Positions 54,278-64,000 of a stretch of 64,000 nucleotides of DNA are shown here, piece after piece. The stretch is from Larkinella terrae. GTDB taxonomy: Bacteria; Bacteroidota; Bacteroidia; Cytophagales; Spirosomataceae. Location of the stretch: contig NZ_WJXZ01000004.1 in assembly GCF_009668025.1 (NCBI RefSeq), positions 372,001 to 436,000 of the forward strand. The letters run 5' to 3'. Under the pieces are notes generated by a model that had not been told where the DNA came from, searched no databases, and saw nothing but the letters and a program-made list of their open reading frames with translations. The stretch's first letter is position 1; each line of letters starts with the position of its first letter. The position numbers and the translations under genes were made by a program.

Positions 54278-55393
54278 ATGAAACAGGTTCAGCAACCAGA
54301 GGCTTTACTGGTTTTGAAAGACGGGTCCGTGTTCAGAGGAACGGCCCTTGGTAAAATCGGAACGGCGGGTGGCGAAATATGCTTCAACACGGGCATGACC
54401 GGCTATCAGGAGATTTACACGGATCCTTCGTATTACGGACAGGTGATCGTCAACACGACCTCACACATCGGCAATTACGGCATTCAATACCGGGATGAGG
54501 AAGAATCGGGTAGCGTCAAAATCCGGGGAATGGTCTGTAACTTCTTTTCGCAGATCCACTCGCGGCACACGGCGGACGAGTCGTTGCAGGATTATTTTGA
54601 AAAGGCCAATATTGTCGGTATCAGTGGTATCGATACCCGGCAGGTGGTGCGGCACATCCGGGATAAAGGCGTCATGAACTGCATTATTTCGTCTGAAATT
54701 CTGGACCCGGCGGTTTTGCTGGATCGGCTGAATCAGATTCCGGATATGGAAGGACTGGAACTTTCGTCGGAAGTTTGTACCCAGAAAATATACGAAGTAG
54801 GCGACGCCAGTCGCTCTGATTTTAAAGTAGCGGTTCTGGATTTAGGTATTAAAAAGAGCATTCTGAATAACCTGGCGGGTCGGGGCGCACACTGCCGCGT
54901 TTTTCCGGCCAAAACGACGTTTGAAGAGATCAACGCCTGGAGTCCGGACGGTTTCTTCATCTCCAACGGTCCCGGCGATCCGGCGGCTATGCCTTACGCC
55001 GTTGAAACCGTTAAAAAAGCGCTGGAAACCGATAAACCGCTGTTTGGTATTTGCCTCGGTCACCAGATTCTGTCGCTGGCCAGCGGTATCAATACGTATA
55101 AAATGCACAATGGCCACCGGGGGCTGAACCATCCGGTGAAGAACCTGATTACGGGCCGTTGCGAAGTAACGTCGCAGAATCACGGTTTTGCCGTTATTGC
55201 CGACGAGGTGATGGAAAACCGGGATGTCGAACTGACGCACGTCAACCTGAACGATAAAACGATCGAAGGAATCCGGCGGAAAGACCGCCCGGCGTTCTCG
55301 GTGCAATACCACCCCGAAGCGTCGCCGGGGCCGCACGATTCGCGTTACCTGTTCGACGACTTTGTAAAACTGATCGAAGTCGAGGTGAAATAA
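54278..55393 (+). CDS. carA: Carbamoyl-phosphate synthase small subunit
   Basis: This 371-aa protein has the N-terminal CPSase small-chain domain (GEICFNTGMTGYQEIYTDPSYYGQ; GVMNCIIS) and a class I glutamine amidotransferase domain with FFISNGPGDP, the nucleophile Cys in GICLGHQILS and the His-Glu pair in VQYHPEASPGPHDS. It supplies ammonia to CarB for arginine and pyrimidine synthesis. carB is not in the window. Confidence 0.98.
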   Translation: MKQVQQPEALLVLKDGSVFRGTALGKIGTAGGEICFNTGMTGYQEIYTDPSYYGQVIVNTTSHIGNYGIQYRDEEESGSVKIRGMVCNFFSQIHSRHTADESLQDYFEKANIVGISGIDTRQVVRHIRDKGVMNCIISSEILDPAVLLDRLNQIPDMEGLELSSEVCTQKIYEVGDASRSDFKVAVLDLGIKKSILNNLAGRGAHCRVFPAKTTFEEINAWSPDGFFISNGPGDPAAMPYAVETVKKALETDKPLFGICLGHQILSLASGINTYKMHNGHRGLNHPVKNLITGRCEVTSQNHGFAVIADEVMENRDVELTHVNLNDKTIEGIRRKDRPAFSVQYHPEASPGPHDSRYLFDDFVKLIEVEVK

Positions 55394-55398
55394 ACCAA

Positions 55399-55424
55399 AA
55401 ACCGGCCAACAGGCCGGTTTTTTT
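55399..55424. terminator. Bidirectional terminator after carA
   Basis: AAACCGGCC/GGCCGGTTT (55399-55407 and 55412-55420) has a 4-nt loop, with T-runs on both strands. It can end carA and the minus-strand small gene. Confidence 0.85.
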
Positions 55425-55474
55425 GTCTAAAGACGAATCAAAAGCCAGAGCCGCAGTCCGATCTGGAGCTACCT

Positions 55475-55678
55475 TCAAGCCTTTGCGATATCGGTTGCAA
55501 ACCACTGAACTTTCGCCGTTTGCTTGGGCGAATACCGGGCAGAGTAATTCTCGTATTCCAGCATTCGGTAGTGAAGCGAAAGCAGGTAAAGTTGGTAATC
55601 TTCCTCGGTAGGAATATCCAACGGGGGATCGATACAAAAATCCCAGGTGGGGTTCGGTTGAGCGATTGAATTGGCCAT
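55475..55678 (-). CDS. Hypothetical 67-aa protein
   Basis: A frame starting at the ATG at 55678 encodes MANSIAQPNPTWDFCIDPPL then DIPTEEDYQLYLLSLHYRML, rich in Tyr and acidic residues, with no membrane helix. A longer upstream extension covers a hairpin and is unlikely to be coding. I do not recognise the family. The gene is between carA (convergent) and the hybrid regulator (same strand). It has plausible codon use but no conserved motif. Confidence 0.5.
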   Translation of the reverse strand: MANSIAQPNPTWDFCIDPPLDIPTEEDYQLYLLSLHYRMLEYENYSARYSPKQTAKVQWFATDIAKA

Positions 55679-55699
55679 AAACCAGTTTAGAGAAATAGC

Positions 55700-55730
55700 C
55701 TGTAGGAGCGGTTTTCCGGAGCCCCTACAG
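55700..55730 (-). terminator. Hairpin downstream of the hybrid regulator gene
   Basis: CTGTAGGAGC and GCCCCTACAG pair over 9 of 10 positions around a small loop. On the minus strand this is just behind the stop of the two-component gene, and it has only a weak T stretch. Confidence 0.45.
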
Positions 55731-55817
55731 ACATGCATGACCGAGACAGAGAAAATAATAGTCTGCAATATTCATGAATTCACTCCAAACACACTCGCAA
55801 TTTTTGGACAATTTCGC

Positions 55818-58733
55818 TCAATTTTCAGACAAAACGTTTCTGACGTACTCGGAGGGGGATAAAGTGAATAATTCCTTAAAACACTGGCCGAAATAAGAAG
55901 GACTCTCGAAGCCAACCCGGTAGGCCGTCTCCGAAACCGGGTAACCGGCTTTCAGCAAATCGGCGGCTTTGCGCAGGCGGTAATTGCGGATGAACTCGCT
56001 AACGGTCATCCCTAAGGTCGTTGACAATTTCCGGTTCAACGTACGGGAACTCATGGCGACCGCAACGGCCAGATCATCGACCGATAGCGTCGCATCGTCA
56101 ATGTTTTTTTCCAGCGCCTGATAAAGTTGTTCGAGGAAGGCGTTTTCGTAAGCAGGAAGCGGGCTTGTTTCCGGTTTATTGAACTGAAGATTGTAAAATT
56201 TACGCAGCATTGACTGGTAATGCAGCAAATTGCTCACCCGAAGCTGCAACTCCCGGTGATCAAAGGGTTTGGTCAGATAATCGTTGGCTCCGACGGAAAG
56301 TCCTTCCAGCTTGCTTTCGGCAGCGGTTTTTGCCGTTAATAAAATGACGGCGATGTGGTTGGTCTGGGTCGTTTGCTTAATCAGCCGGCAGAGCTGAAAA
56401 CCGTCCATAACCGGCATCATGAGGTCGCTCAGAACGAGATCAGGCAGCTCGGCCTGGCAAATTTCCCAGCCTTCCTGCCCATTGGCCGCCGTGATAACCC
56501 GGTATAAATCCGACAGTCCACTGGCAATTAACTGACGCAAATTGTCGTTGTCTTCTACGACCAGAATCACCGGTAGCGGTTCCTGAGAGGCCAGTTTCCG
56601 TTCCACTAACAGCTCAGCGGGCGGAGTTGTTACTTCCGGGCAGACCAGTTGCAAAGCGTCTGAATGAAGCAGCGGAAAAGCCGTATAGGATTGGCGAACC
56701 GGGCATTCAACGATCACGTTGGTGCCTTTGCCGAGCTCGCTTTCCACCCTTATTTTTCCTTTCAGCAGATCGGTGAGCTCCTTTACCAGCGCCAGACCGA
56801 TGCCGGTTCCTCCGAAAGAGCGGGTGCGGGAATCATCGACCTGATAAAACCGGTCAAAAATATGCGGAATGTGTTCTTGCGGAATCCCCGTTCCGGTATC
56901 TGAAACGGATAGTCGCAGCGTAAGTTGTCCCTCGGCCGGAAGCGGGCTGGCTTCCAGCTTAACCTTAACCGATCCACCGGCGGCCGTATACTTTAAAGCG
57001 TTTGAAATCAGGTTATAGCTGATTTTTCCCCATTTATCGTCATCGAATGCCAGTTGCTCCGGAACGCGCTCTGATTGATACGTCAGTTCAACGCCTTTTG
57101 TCTCGGCCGTTATGCGGAATGAATCGACCAGATCGCCGATGAAGGTTGCAACGTCACCCTGAGATTCCCGAACTTTCAGACTCCCGGCTTCGAGTTTCGA
57201 CAGATCGAGTAACTGATTGATTAACTGCAACAACTGGCGGGCATTCCGGTGGATAGTAACCATGGTGTTGCGCAGCACTGAGCTATCCGTTTTGGTTTCG
57301 TTGCCAGCGGTTTGCAGCAGTTGCTCAATGGGCGTAATTATGAGTGTTAGGGGCGTCCGGAATTCGTGGGTAATGTTGGCAAAAAACCGGTTTTTTACCT
57401 CTTCAACCAGCTTCCGGCGCTCGGCTTCCTGCCGCCGGATCGCCATTTGCTCGATGGCGTTATTGGCGGTTTGCAATTCGACGGTCAGCGCTTCCGATCG
57501 GGTAAAAGCCATCGAAAACCGGATCGCCAGCAACAGCGATTGACAGAGGGTAAAAACCATGACCGCCACGGAAAGCAGGTAATAGGTGTGAATGACTCCT
57601 GCCTGATAAAGCGTGTCGTTGATGACACACAGGGTCAACAAAATCATGTCGCAAAAAAGAATAAATCCGCCGTGTTTTTTAAGCTGGTTGGCCCGGAAGG
57701 AAATCCAGAAAAAATAACCGCATTCGAGTATTGCCAACGGGCTGATCAACGTGCCCCAGGCCGAATAAACGGTTGCCGGGGTCAGCAAAACCAGCGCAAA
57801 AAAAGCGATGTTCAAGGCCAGAATACTTTTCCTGACGACTTTCGAGAACAGATCCGGAAACAAATATTCCAGGTACAGGGTGATCCCGACAATGCCAACC
57901 GGAAAGGCGCAGTACAGAGCTTTACTGGCCACGAACCAGTTGGCATCCGGAAAAATCAAAAAAAATAAACTGCCTGAATTGAACAGCTCCCGAAACCCGG
58001 CCGTCAGACAAAGAATCCCAAATAATAAGGGCGCCCGGTCTTTTCTACGGAGTGCGTAAAGTACGAAGTGATAGACGCCGGTAATGAGCAGTGCCCCAAT
58101 CATGAAAGCCGAAAGTAGCAGCGTTCTTTCCTGGCTCAGCAAAATGGTCGTCGGATTGCCAAATTGTAACGTTTTCCAGATACCGCCGTAGGCAAAATGG
58201 TAGTTGGCCACCTGAACCAGCACAAAGGCTTCTTTGCCGGGAACAGCGAAGGAAACCACTTTCGAATCGGTGCCCGGTTTCGCGGAACGGTCAGTCGCCA
58301 ACTGACCGGTTTGGGTCACTAACTGGCCGTTAACGTATAGTTTATACGCCGTTCGGATGGCCGGGATGCGCAGGGACCAGATTTTACCCGACTCCGGAAG
58401 GATAATCCGTACGCCGTACGTGCAATGGCCGAGGTCCTGCGGAAATAAGATGGAACTTCCGGTGTACGAATGCCAGTCACCGGGGACAGAAATGTAATTC
58501 TGGCTTTTTATTAGGGCGTTTGAATCGACAAACTGATTCCATTTAAAAAACCACTTGCCCGTGAGCATTACCGGCTCCGCAGACTGGTACGAATACGAAG
58601 AAAGATCAATCACGCCCTTTTCGACAACGGCAGGCTGGTTTTTTTGCGCCAGCAAAACGTATGCCTGTGTGCTCCAGCAAAACGTGAGCAGTAACGTAAG
58701 GAGCCTGCGTTGAGAAATCGTAAAAATCAGCAT
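55818..58733 (-). CDS. Hybrid two-component system: 7TM-DISM sensor kinase, receiver and AraC regulator in one protein
   Basis: This 971-aa protein has a signal segment at 10-29, a periplasmic 7TMR-DISM extracellular 2-type beta domain at about 40-195, seven membrane helices at about 205-405, a HisKA domain with His456 (FANITHEFRTPLTL), an ATPase domain with N-box NLISNALKYT, G1 DTGTGIP (612-618) and G2 GGTGIGLALV (641-650), a receiver with Asp770 (LVLSDLMMPVMDGF) and Lys822, and a C-terminal AraC helix-turn-helix (LAVAVAMSSRTLNRKL; AYRVGFESPSYFGQCFKE). All catalytic residues are present, so it senses an outside or membrane signal and controls genes directly. Its target is unknown; no metabolic operon is adjacent. 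Confidence 0.95.
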   Translation of the reverse strand: MLIFTISQRRLLTLLLTFCWSTQAYVLLAQKNQPAVVEKGVIDLSSYSYQSAEPVMLTGKWFFKWNQFVDSNALIKSQNYISVPGDWHSYTGSSILFPQDLGHCTYGVRIILPESGKIWSLRIPAIRTAYKLYVNGQLVTQTGQLATDRSAKPGTDSKVVSFAVPGKEAFVLVQVANYHFAYGGIWKTLQFGNPTTILLSQERTLLLSAFMIGALLITGVYHFVLYALRRKDRAPLLFGILCLTAGFRELFNSGSLFFLIFPDANWFVASKALYCAFPVGIVGITLYLEYLFPDLFSKVVRKSILALNIAFFALVLLTPATVYSAWGTLISPLAILECGYFFWISFRANQLKKHGGFILFCDMILLTLCVINDTLYQAGVIHTYYLLSVAVMVFTLCQSLLLAIRFSMAFTRSEALTVELQTANNAIEQMAIRRQEAERRKLVEEVKNRFFANITHEFRTPLTLIITPIEQLLQTAGNETKTDSSVLRNTMVTIHRNARQLLQLINQLLDLSKLEAGSLKVRESQGDVATFIGDLVDSFRITAETKGVELTYQSERVPEQLAFDDDKWGKISYNLISNALKYTAAGGSVKVKLEASPLPAEGQLTLRLSVSDTGTGIPQEHIPHIFDRFYQVDDSRTRSFGGTGIGLALVKELTDLLKGKIRVESELGKGTNVIVECPVRQSYTAFPLLHSDALQLVCPEVTTPPAELLVERKLASQEPLPVILVVEDNDNLRQLIASGLSDLYRVITAANGQEGWEICQAELPDLVLSDLMMPVMDGFQLCRLIKQTTQTNHIAVILLTAKTAAESKLEGLSVGANDYLTKPFDHRELQLRVSNLLHYQSMLRKFYNLQFNKPETSPLPAYENAFLEQLYQALEKNIDDATLSVDDLAVAVAMSSRTLNRKLSTTLGMTVSEFIRNYRLRKAADLLKAGYPVSETAYRVGFESPSYFGQCFKELFTLSPSEYVRNVLSEN

Positions 58734-58834
58734 AGGTCTTTCCCGCAGAAGACGCCATAGAATGGAGTCGGCTCGGTTAAATCGTCTTCGGGTAATAATT
58801 GCGTAATAACGAATGGCTTAATTGAAAAGGCATT

Positions 58835-58869
58835 CCCTACAAACCGAAAAAATCGCTTACTTTGTAGGG
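58835..58869. promoter_or_regulatory. Perfect inverted repeat between hybrid regulator and eno
   Basis: CCCTACAAA (58835-58843) and TTTGTAGGG (58861-58869) are exact complements around a 17-nt loop. They lie between the divergent regulator and eno genes, about 100 bases from each start. A TTACTTTG promoter-like box overlaps the right arm. It could be an operator or an RNA hairpin. Confidence 0.5.
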
Positions 58870-58975
58870 CAAAAATCGTGCTACAACCGATTCCCTGATA
58901 GAGGACGGGAGGTTCATTCGAGTCATTATCCAAAAACCGCCTGTCTGTTCATTGCATTAATTTACAGAATATTAA

Positions 58976-60271
<1,296 letters not shown>

Positions 60272-60275
60272 ATTG

Positions 60276-60312
60276 AATAACCCCCGGTCTTGAAAAAGGC
60301 TGGGGGTTATCT
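60276..60312 (+). terminator. Hairpin after eno
   Basis: ATAACCCCC (60277-60285) and GGGGGTTAT (60302-60310) pair perfectly, and the stem can extend to 13 bp with G-T pairs. The T-run behind it is short (CTTTC), so termination may be partial. Confidence 0.6.
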
Positions 60313-60322
60313 TTCGAATCGT

Positions 60323-60637
60323 ATGGTAAACAAGATTCTTCGGCTCGCCAAAAACTTCTATTTTGCAACCGGTATCGGTTTGCTGATCTGGATCGCGTTT
60401 TTCGACGCCAACGACATCATTTCGCAATTCCGCAACAGCGCGAAACTGAGCGATCTGGAAACCGATCTGGTTTATTACGACGAAAAAATCGAGGAAGTCG
60501 AAACCCAACGCCAGTCTATCCTGGGCAATGCGCGACTGCAGGAAAAATACGCCCGGGAAAACTACCTCATGAAAAAACCCAATGAGGACGTTTACGTGCT
60601 GGTCAACGAAAAAAATGAACCGATTGAGAAAGAATAG
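60323..60637 (+). CDS. DivIC/FtsB-like septum formation initiator
   Basis: The protein is 104 aa from the ATG at 60323 (the longer upstream frame runs through the eno hairpin). It has a short cytoplasmic start, one membrane helix (FYFATGIGLLIWIAFFD, about 13-29) and a periplasmic coiled coil (LSDLETDLVYYDEKIEEVETQRQSI), followed by NARLQEKYARENYLMKKPNEDVYVL, a typical DivIC/FtsB ending. It would link FtsL/FtsQ at the division site. Confidence 0.9.
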   Translation: MVNKILRLAKNFYFATGIGLLIWIAFFDANDIISQFRNSAKLSDLETDLVYYDEKIEEVETQRQSILGNARLQEKYARENYLMKKPNEDVYVLVNEKNEPIEKE

Positions 60638-60660
60638 CTGATCTGCTGCGCGCTCCGATC

Positions 60661-60706
60661 CTTAGCTTCTATCCTTTCATCATCCATCGTTCATAATTCA
60701 TCATTG
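60661..60706. repeat. One-armed heptad-phased stretch upstream of the phosphatase gene
   Basis: Near 60678-60706 the sequence reads as CATCATC, CATCGTT, CATAATT, CATCATT with a 7-nt step. It resembles the right arm of the element at 37984-38011, but no complementary arm is seen. Confidence 0.45.
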
Positions 60707-60709
60707 AAA

Positions 60710-61237
60710 ATGATCAACGTCCTGTTCGTTTGTCTGGGCAACATTTGCCGTTCGCCGGTGGCCGAAGGGGTTTTCCGGCAACTGGTGAAAGAAAACGGCC
60801 TGGAGACATCGATTCGATGCGACTCGGCTGGCACATCTTCCTACCACATTGGTGATCTGCCCGACCGCCGGACCCGCGAAAATGCCCTCGAACACGGCAT
60901 TACGCTGACGCACCGTGCCCGCAAGCTGTCGGGCGAAGATTTGTCGCAATTCGATTACCTGGTGGCAATGGACGAAGCGAATTACGACGCCATTCAGTAT
61001 TTCAGCCACCGCAGTATCGGCCTTTACAGCGAAGAAAATACGGTTTTACTCCGCGAGTTCGATCCGCAACCCGACAGTACGCCGGGCGGTTTGAGCGTGC
61101 CTGACCCCTACTACGAAGACGCAGCGGTTTTTGAACAGGTCTACCAGATTGTGTATCGTTGCTGTACCAATTTGCTGAATTACCTGGTTGAACAGCACCA
61201 CCTGCAACCACAACCGGAGCGCCAGACCAAAAGATAA
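60710..61237 (+). CDS. Low molecular weight protein-tyrosine phosphatase
   Basis: The protein is 175 aa from the ATG at 60710. The active-site loop is VCLGNICRSP (Cys8, Arg14), and the general acid Asp lies in VPDPYYED. This is the LMW-PTP fold. It often works on tyrosine kinases of polysaccharide export, or on arginine phosphate. The C-terminus is about 15 residues longer than the minimal domain. It is 72 bases behind the DivIC-like gene. Confidence 0.92.
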   Translation: MINVLFVCLGNICRSPVAEGVFRQLVKENGLETSIRCDSAGTSSYHIGDLPDRRTRENALEHGITLTHRARKLSGEDLSQFDYLVAMDEANYDAIQYFSHRSIGLYSEENTVLLREFDPQPDSTPGGLSVPDPYYEDAAVFEQVYQIVYRCCTNLLNYLVEQHHLQPQPERQTKR

Positions 61238-61429
61238 GCGCACGTCGGAACTGGCTTCAAATCCGAGAATTATTCACATTCTTACAATTTTATTCATTTG
61301 TTGAATAAGCTGTCAAATCAGCTTTGTATAATTATCTATTAGTCTGATAATTTCCATTAGATTAGAGAAATTTGGCAGTCAATTTGATCCATTACGAATC
61401 GATACGTTCAAAAATAGGCTACTTAAATT
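61238..61429. other. 192-base AT-rich gap
   Basis: This gap is AT-rich, with several TTTG and TAATTT-like words but no convincing promoter pair, hairpin or gene. It probably holds the promoter of the nucleotidyltransferase-kinase pair. Confidence 0.4.
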
Positions 61430-62377
61430 ATGAGAATTAAAAAAGCCGTTATTACGGCTGCTGCGCGTGGTGAACGCCTGTATCCGGTTGCGGACACCAT
61501 TCAGAAAGCCATGCTTCCGGTGATCGATACCGACGGTTTGCACAAACCGGTTATCCAGATTATTGCCGAAGAAGCCTTTGCCAGCGGAATCGAAGAATTA
61601 TGCATCGTTTGCGCCCCCGGCGATGGCGACCGCTACCTGACTGCGTTCGCTTCGTTACGGGACAATCTTTTCAATTCATTCAAAGGCGTCGACTGGGCGA
61701 AGAAGGAAGCCGAAAAAATCGATCACCTACTGAGCCAGATTCAGTTTGCCGAACAACAGGAACCGCTTGGGTATGGTCACGCCGTTTACTGCGCCCGGGA
61801 ATTTGTCAATAATGAGCCTTTTCTGCTGCTTTTGGGCGATTATCTCTACGTTTCGAATCTCAAACTGAAAAGCTGTGCGGCCCAGTTGCTGGAGCTGGCT
61901 TCACAGGAAAACTGCTCAGTTTCGGCCGTTAATCCGACGATCGAACACCAGATCGGGCGCTACGGGACGGTTACCGGGAAGCAGGAGCCCAACCGTTCGG
62001 GGGTGTATCAGATAGAAAAAATCATTGAAAAACCCACACTGAGTGTCGCCGAACTCGAACTGCAGACGCCCGGTTTGCGGGCCGGTTATTACCTCTGTTT
62101 TTTCGGCATGCACGTGTTTACACCTTCCATTTTTGGCATTTTACAGAAGTATATCGACCAAAGCAGTACCAACATTTTGCTGACCCCGGCTTTGCAGGAA
62201 CTGGCCGAAACCGAAAATTACCTGGCACTGGAAGTCAAAGGAAACCGCTACGATTTAAGCCGGAAACATGGGCTGTTACGCGCCCAGATTGCATTGGGAT
62301 TAGCGGGTGATGCCCACGGTGAAATCCTGTCGACAATGGTGGAATTATTGGCCGAAGCAAACAGCCGAACTGTCTGA
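61430..62377 (+). CDS. Sugar-1-phosphate nucleotidyltransferase (GalU-like)
   Basis: This 315-aa protein has a nucleotidyltransferase fold with N-terminal AVITAAARGERLYPVADTIQKAMLPVID, where the usual GxGTR signature is altered to AARGERL. It also has LGYGHAVYCARE, a metal-site FLLLLGDYLY and the acceptor-side motifs RAGYYLCFFGMHVFTPSIF, as in UDP-glucose pyrophosphorylases. The next gene starts three bases after its stop and is an FKP-like sugar kinase, so the two probably make an NDP-sugar from a free sugar in two steps. The exact sugar is not clear. Confidence 0.85.
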   Translation: MRIKKAVITAAARGERLYPVADTIQKAMLPVIDTDGLHKPVIQIIAEEAFASGIEELCIVCAPGDGDRYLTAFASLRDNLFNSFKGVDWAKKEAEKIDHLLSQIQFAEQQEPLGYGHAVYCAREFVNNEPFLLLLGDYLYVSNLKLKSCAAQLLELASQENCSVSAVNPTIEHQIGRYGTVTGKQEPNRSGVYQIEKIIEKPTLSVAELELQTPGLRAGYYLCFFGMHVFTPSIFGILQKYIDQSSTNILLTPALQELAETENYLALEVKGNRYDLSRKHGLLRAQIALGLAGDAHGEILSTMVELLAEANSRTV

Positions 62378-62380
62378 TAT

Positions 62381-64000
62381 ATGAATGTTTTTATAGAAAC
62401 CATTATCTCGACTGATCCCGCCAAACGCAACCGTTCTTTTTATGAAATAAGTCAGCGGCTTTCGGCAAAAGAGTTGCTGGGACTGTTGCGGGAACTGGAC
62501 GAGTTTCGGAAGTCGACGCCCAATTTATACGATAAAGTCAGAGCCATTCTTTTCCTGTATGCGGGTTTCCGGTTTTTCCTGATGGAGTCGGCGGAAACGC
62601 CACGGACCGGAAAAATTCCGTATGCCGGTTTTGAAGATTTGCTGGCCCGTCGGTTCGAACACGCCATCGCCACGTTTTTGCACGAACTGGATCAGCACGG
62701 CCCGGATGCGGCTCTGTTCAGCGCGTTGGCCGAAAGTTACCACCATCTATCGTTTCAGATTCTGGCCGATCAGGTACGGAAAAGCGTGCGGTCGAGCAAA
62801 GGAAATCAGTGGATGTTTCGGGTTGGGCACCGCGAAGAACACCCGATCCGGATTCATCCAGCATTACTGAAACGACCGGAAAATTCGCTCTTTTATCCTA
62901 TTCTGCACGAACAGACGTCGGTGCGGATGGATTTGACCCACAGCGGCTGGTCGGATATTTTCTTCCTCGGGATGGATTATCCCGAAGGCGCGCGCGTAGT
63001 CAATATTTCCATTGATCTGGGCGTTTTCGGGCGCGATGCCGACATTCGGCCGCCGTTGAACTGCTACGTCCGCGTCATTCCCGACCCGGTTTTGCGTCTG
63101 ACCAGCATCGACCTCAATACTACAAAAGACATCGACGATTTAGCCGATTTGTTCAATTTCGGTAATGACTATTTAAGTCTGGTCAAAGCGGGTGTGATTG
63201 CCTCGGGGCTCATTCCCCCCTCGTTCGAAAACACAAACCAGTCGTTGCCAGATATTCTGTCGCGGATCGTAGCGCCGGGTATGGGCATCGAACTGGTGAC
63301 TAAAGTAAATGACATTCCGAAAGGCTCCCGGTTTGCGGTTTCGACCAACCTGCTGGGCTCGATTATCAGCTTGCTGATGCGGGCGACCAGCCAGACCCGG
63401 AATCTGGAAGGCGGTTTGGAAGAAAGCGAACGGCGGCTGGTGGCTTCGCGGGCCATTCTGGGCGAGTGGATTGGCGGTTCGGGCGGTGGCTGGCAGGATT
63501 CGGGTGGCGTCTGGCCCGGTATTAAAGCCATTCAGGGCACGTTTGCGCAGGAGGGCGATCCCGAATCGGGCATCAGTCGCGGAACGTTACTACCGCGTCA
63601 CCGGGTGTTGCAGGGCGAGGACATTCACCCGGAAATGGGCGAAAAAATCATGAATTCGCTCGTGCTGATGCACGGCGGAATGGCCTCCAACGTCGGCCCG
63701 ATTCTGGAAATGGTTACCGAGAAATACCTGCTCCGGGGCGATAAAGAGTGGAACGCCCGGCAGCAAACTAATCAGGTTTTCGACAATATCCTGGCTGCCA
63801 TCAAAGAAGGCGATATTCAGAAATTGGGGGCCAATACCGCCCGAAACTGGGAAGGCCCGATCAAAACGATCATTCCGTGGGCGTCCACTTACTTCACTGA
63901 ACAGATCATTTCCAAAGCAAAAACCGCCTTTGGCAACGACTACTACGGTTTTCTGATGCTCGGCGGAATGTCCGGGGGCGGAATGGGCATGTTTGTCAAT
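62381..64000 (+). CDS. FKP-like GHMP-family sugar kinase (3' end outside window)
   Basis: The frame opens at the ATG at 62381 and stays open for 540 codons to the window edge. About 190 N-terminal helical residues of no known family come first. The GHMP kinase part then shows VRMDLTHSGWSDIFF (motif 1), DIPKGSRFAVSTNLLGSII (altered motif 2; the usual GLGTSS is not kept), GGSGGGWQDSGGVWPGIKAI (close to the GGGWQD signature of fucokinase/GDP-fucose pyrophosphorylase kinases) and LMLGGMSGGGMGMFVN (motif 3). It probably phosphorylates a sugar at C1 for the nucleotidyltransferase encoded just before it. The change in motif 2 may reduce ATP binding or signal a new specificity. Confidence 0.75.
   Translation, partial: MNVFIETIISTDPAKRNRSFYEISQRLSAKELLGLLRELDEFRKSTPNLYDKVRAILFLYAGFRFFLMESAETPRTGKIPYAGFEDLLARRFEHAIATFLHELDQHGPDAALFSALAESYHHLSFQILADQVRKSVRSSKGNQWMFRVGHREEHPIRIHPALLKRPENSLFYPILHEQTSVRMDLTHSGWSDIFFLGMDYPEGARVVNISIDLGVFGRDADIRPPLNCYVRVIPDPVLRLTSIDLNTTKDIDDLADLFNFGNDYLSLVKAGVIASGLIPPSFENTNQSLPDILSRIVAPGMGIELVTKVNDIPKGSRFAVSTNLLGSIISLLMRATSQTRNLEGGLEESERRLVASRAILGEWIGGSGGGWQDSGGVWPGIKAIQGTFAQEGDPESGISRGTLLPRHRVLQGEDIHPEMGEKIMNSLVLMHGGMASNVGPILEMVTEKYLLRGDKEWNARQQTNQVFDNILAAIKEGDIQKLGANTARNWEGPIKTIIPWASTYFTEQIISKAKTAFGNDYYGFLMLGGMSGGGMGMFVN

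Overview
The window reads as chromosomal DNA of a Bacteroidota bacterium, most likely order Cytophagales (a Spirosoma/Larkinella-like genus). This is inferred from paired SusC/SusD outer-membrane genes, lipoproteins with Asp-rich export signals, a TamB-TamL pair, promoters of the TTTG-N19/20-TAnnTTTG type, and Bacteroidota-style ribosomal proteins (one-Cys L36, long S14, L17 with an added helix-hairpin-helix domain). I did not run any search; family calls are by eye.

Region 1 (1-11225, plus strand) is a polysaccharide utilisation locus: a SusC entering from the left edge, SusD, a LamG-fold surface lipoprotein, two tandem GH144-type glucanases and a GH3 beta-glucosidase. The GH144 + GH3 + SusCD combination points to beta-1,2-glucan/sophorose use. 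A repeat-rich gap (11226-11610) and an unrecognised 567-aa lipoprotein with a possible deacetylase/glycosidase fold (11611-13314) follow.

Region 2 (13331-27677, minus strand) reads from right to left: ECF sigma factor, FecR-type anti-sigma, STN-domain SusC, SusD, a secreted mutarotase-like protein, a PQQ dehydrogenase with an inserted cytochrome c, a Tat-exported acid-sugar dehydratase of the enolase superfamily, an SGNH/TPR membrane protein and a 49-aa DUF5989 protein. Together these suggest import signalled through sigma/anti-sigma plus periplasmic oxidation and dehydration of a sugar, which is the most unusual gene combination in the window.

Region 3 (27956-35636) holds a 41-aa membrane peptide and tamB-tamL (outer-membrane protein assembly). 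Region 4 (35821-54183) is fusA-rpsJ followed by the S10-spc-alpha ribosomal supercluster from rplC to rplQ, including secY, map, infA and rpoA. Between rpsJ and rplC lies a promoter-to-terminator unit that looks like a structured small RNA. Five gaps in this cluster hold hairpin-forming elements built on a 7-nt period.

Region 5 (54278-64000) contains carA, a 67-aa hypothetical, a one-protein hybrid two-component regulator (7TM sensor, kinase, receiver, AraC) on the minus strand, then eno, a DivIC/FtsB-like protein, a low-molecular-weight phosphatase, a nucleotidyltransferase and an FKP-like GHMP kinase that runs off the right edge. The last two form a probable sugar-1-phosphate/NDP-sugar module.
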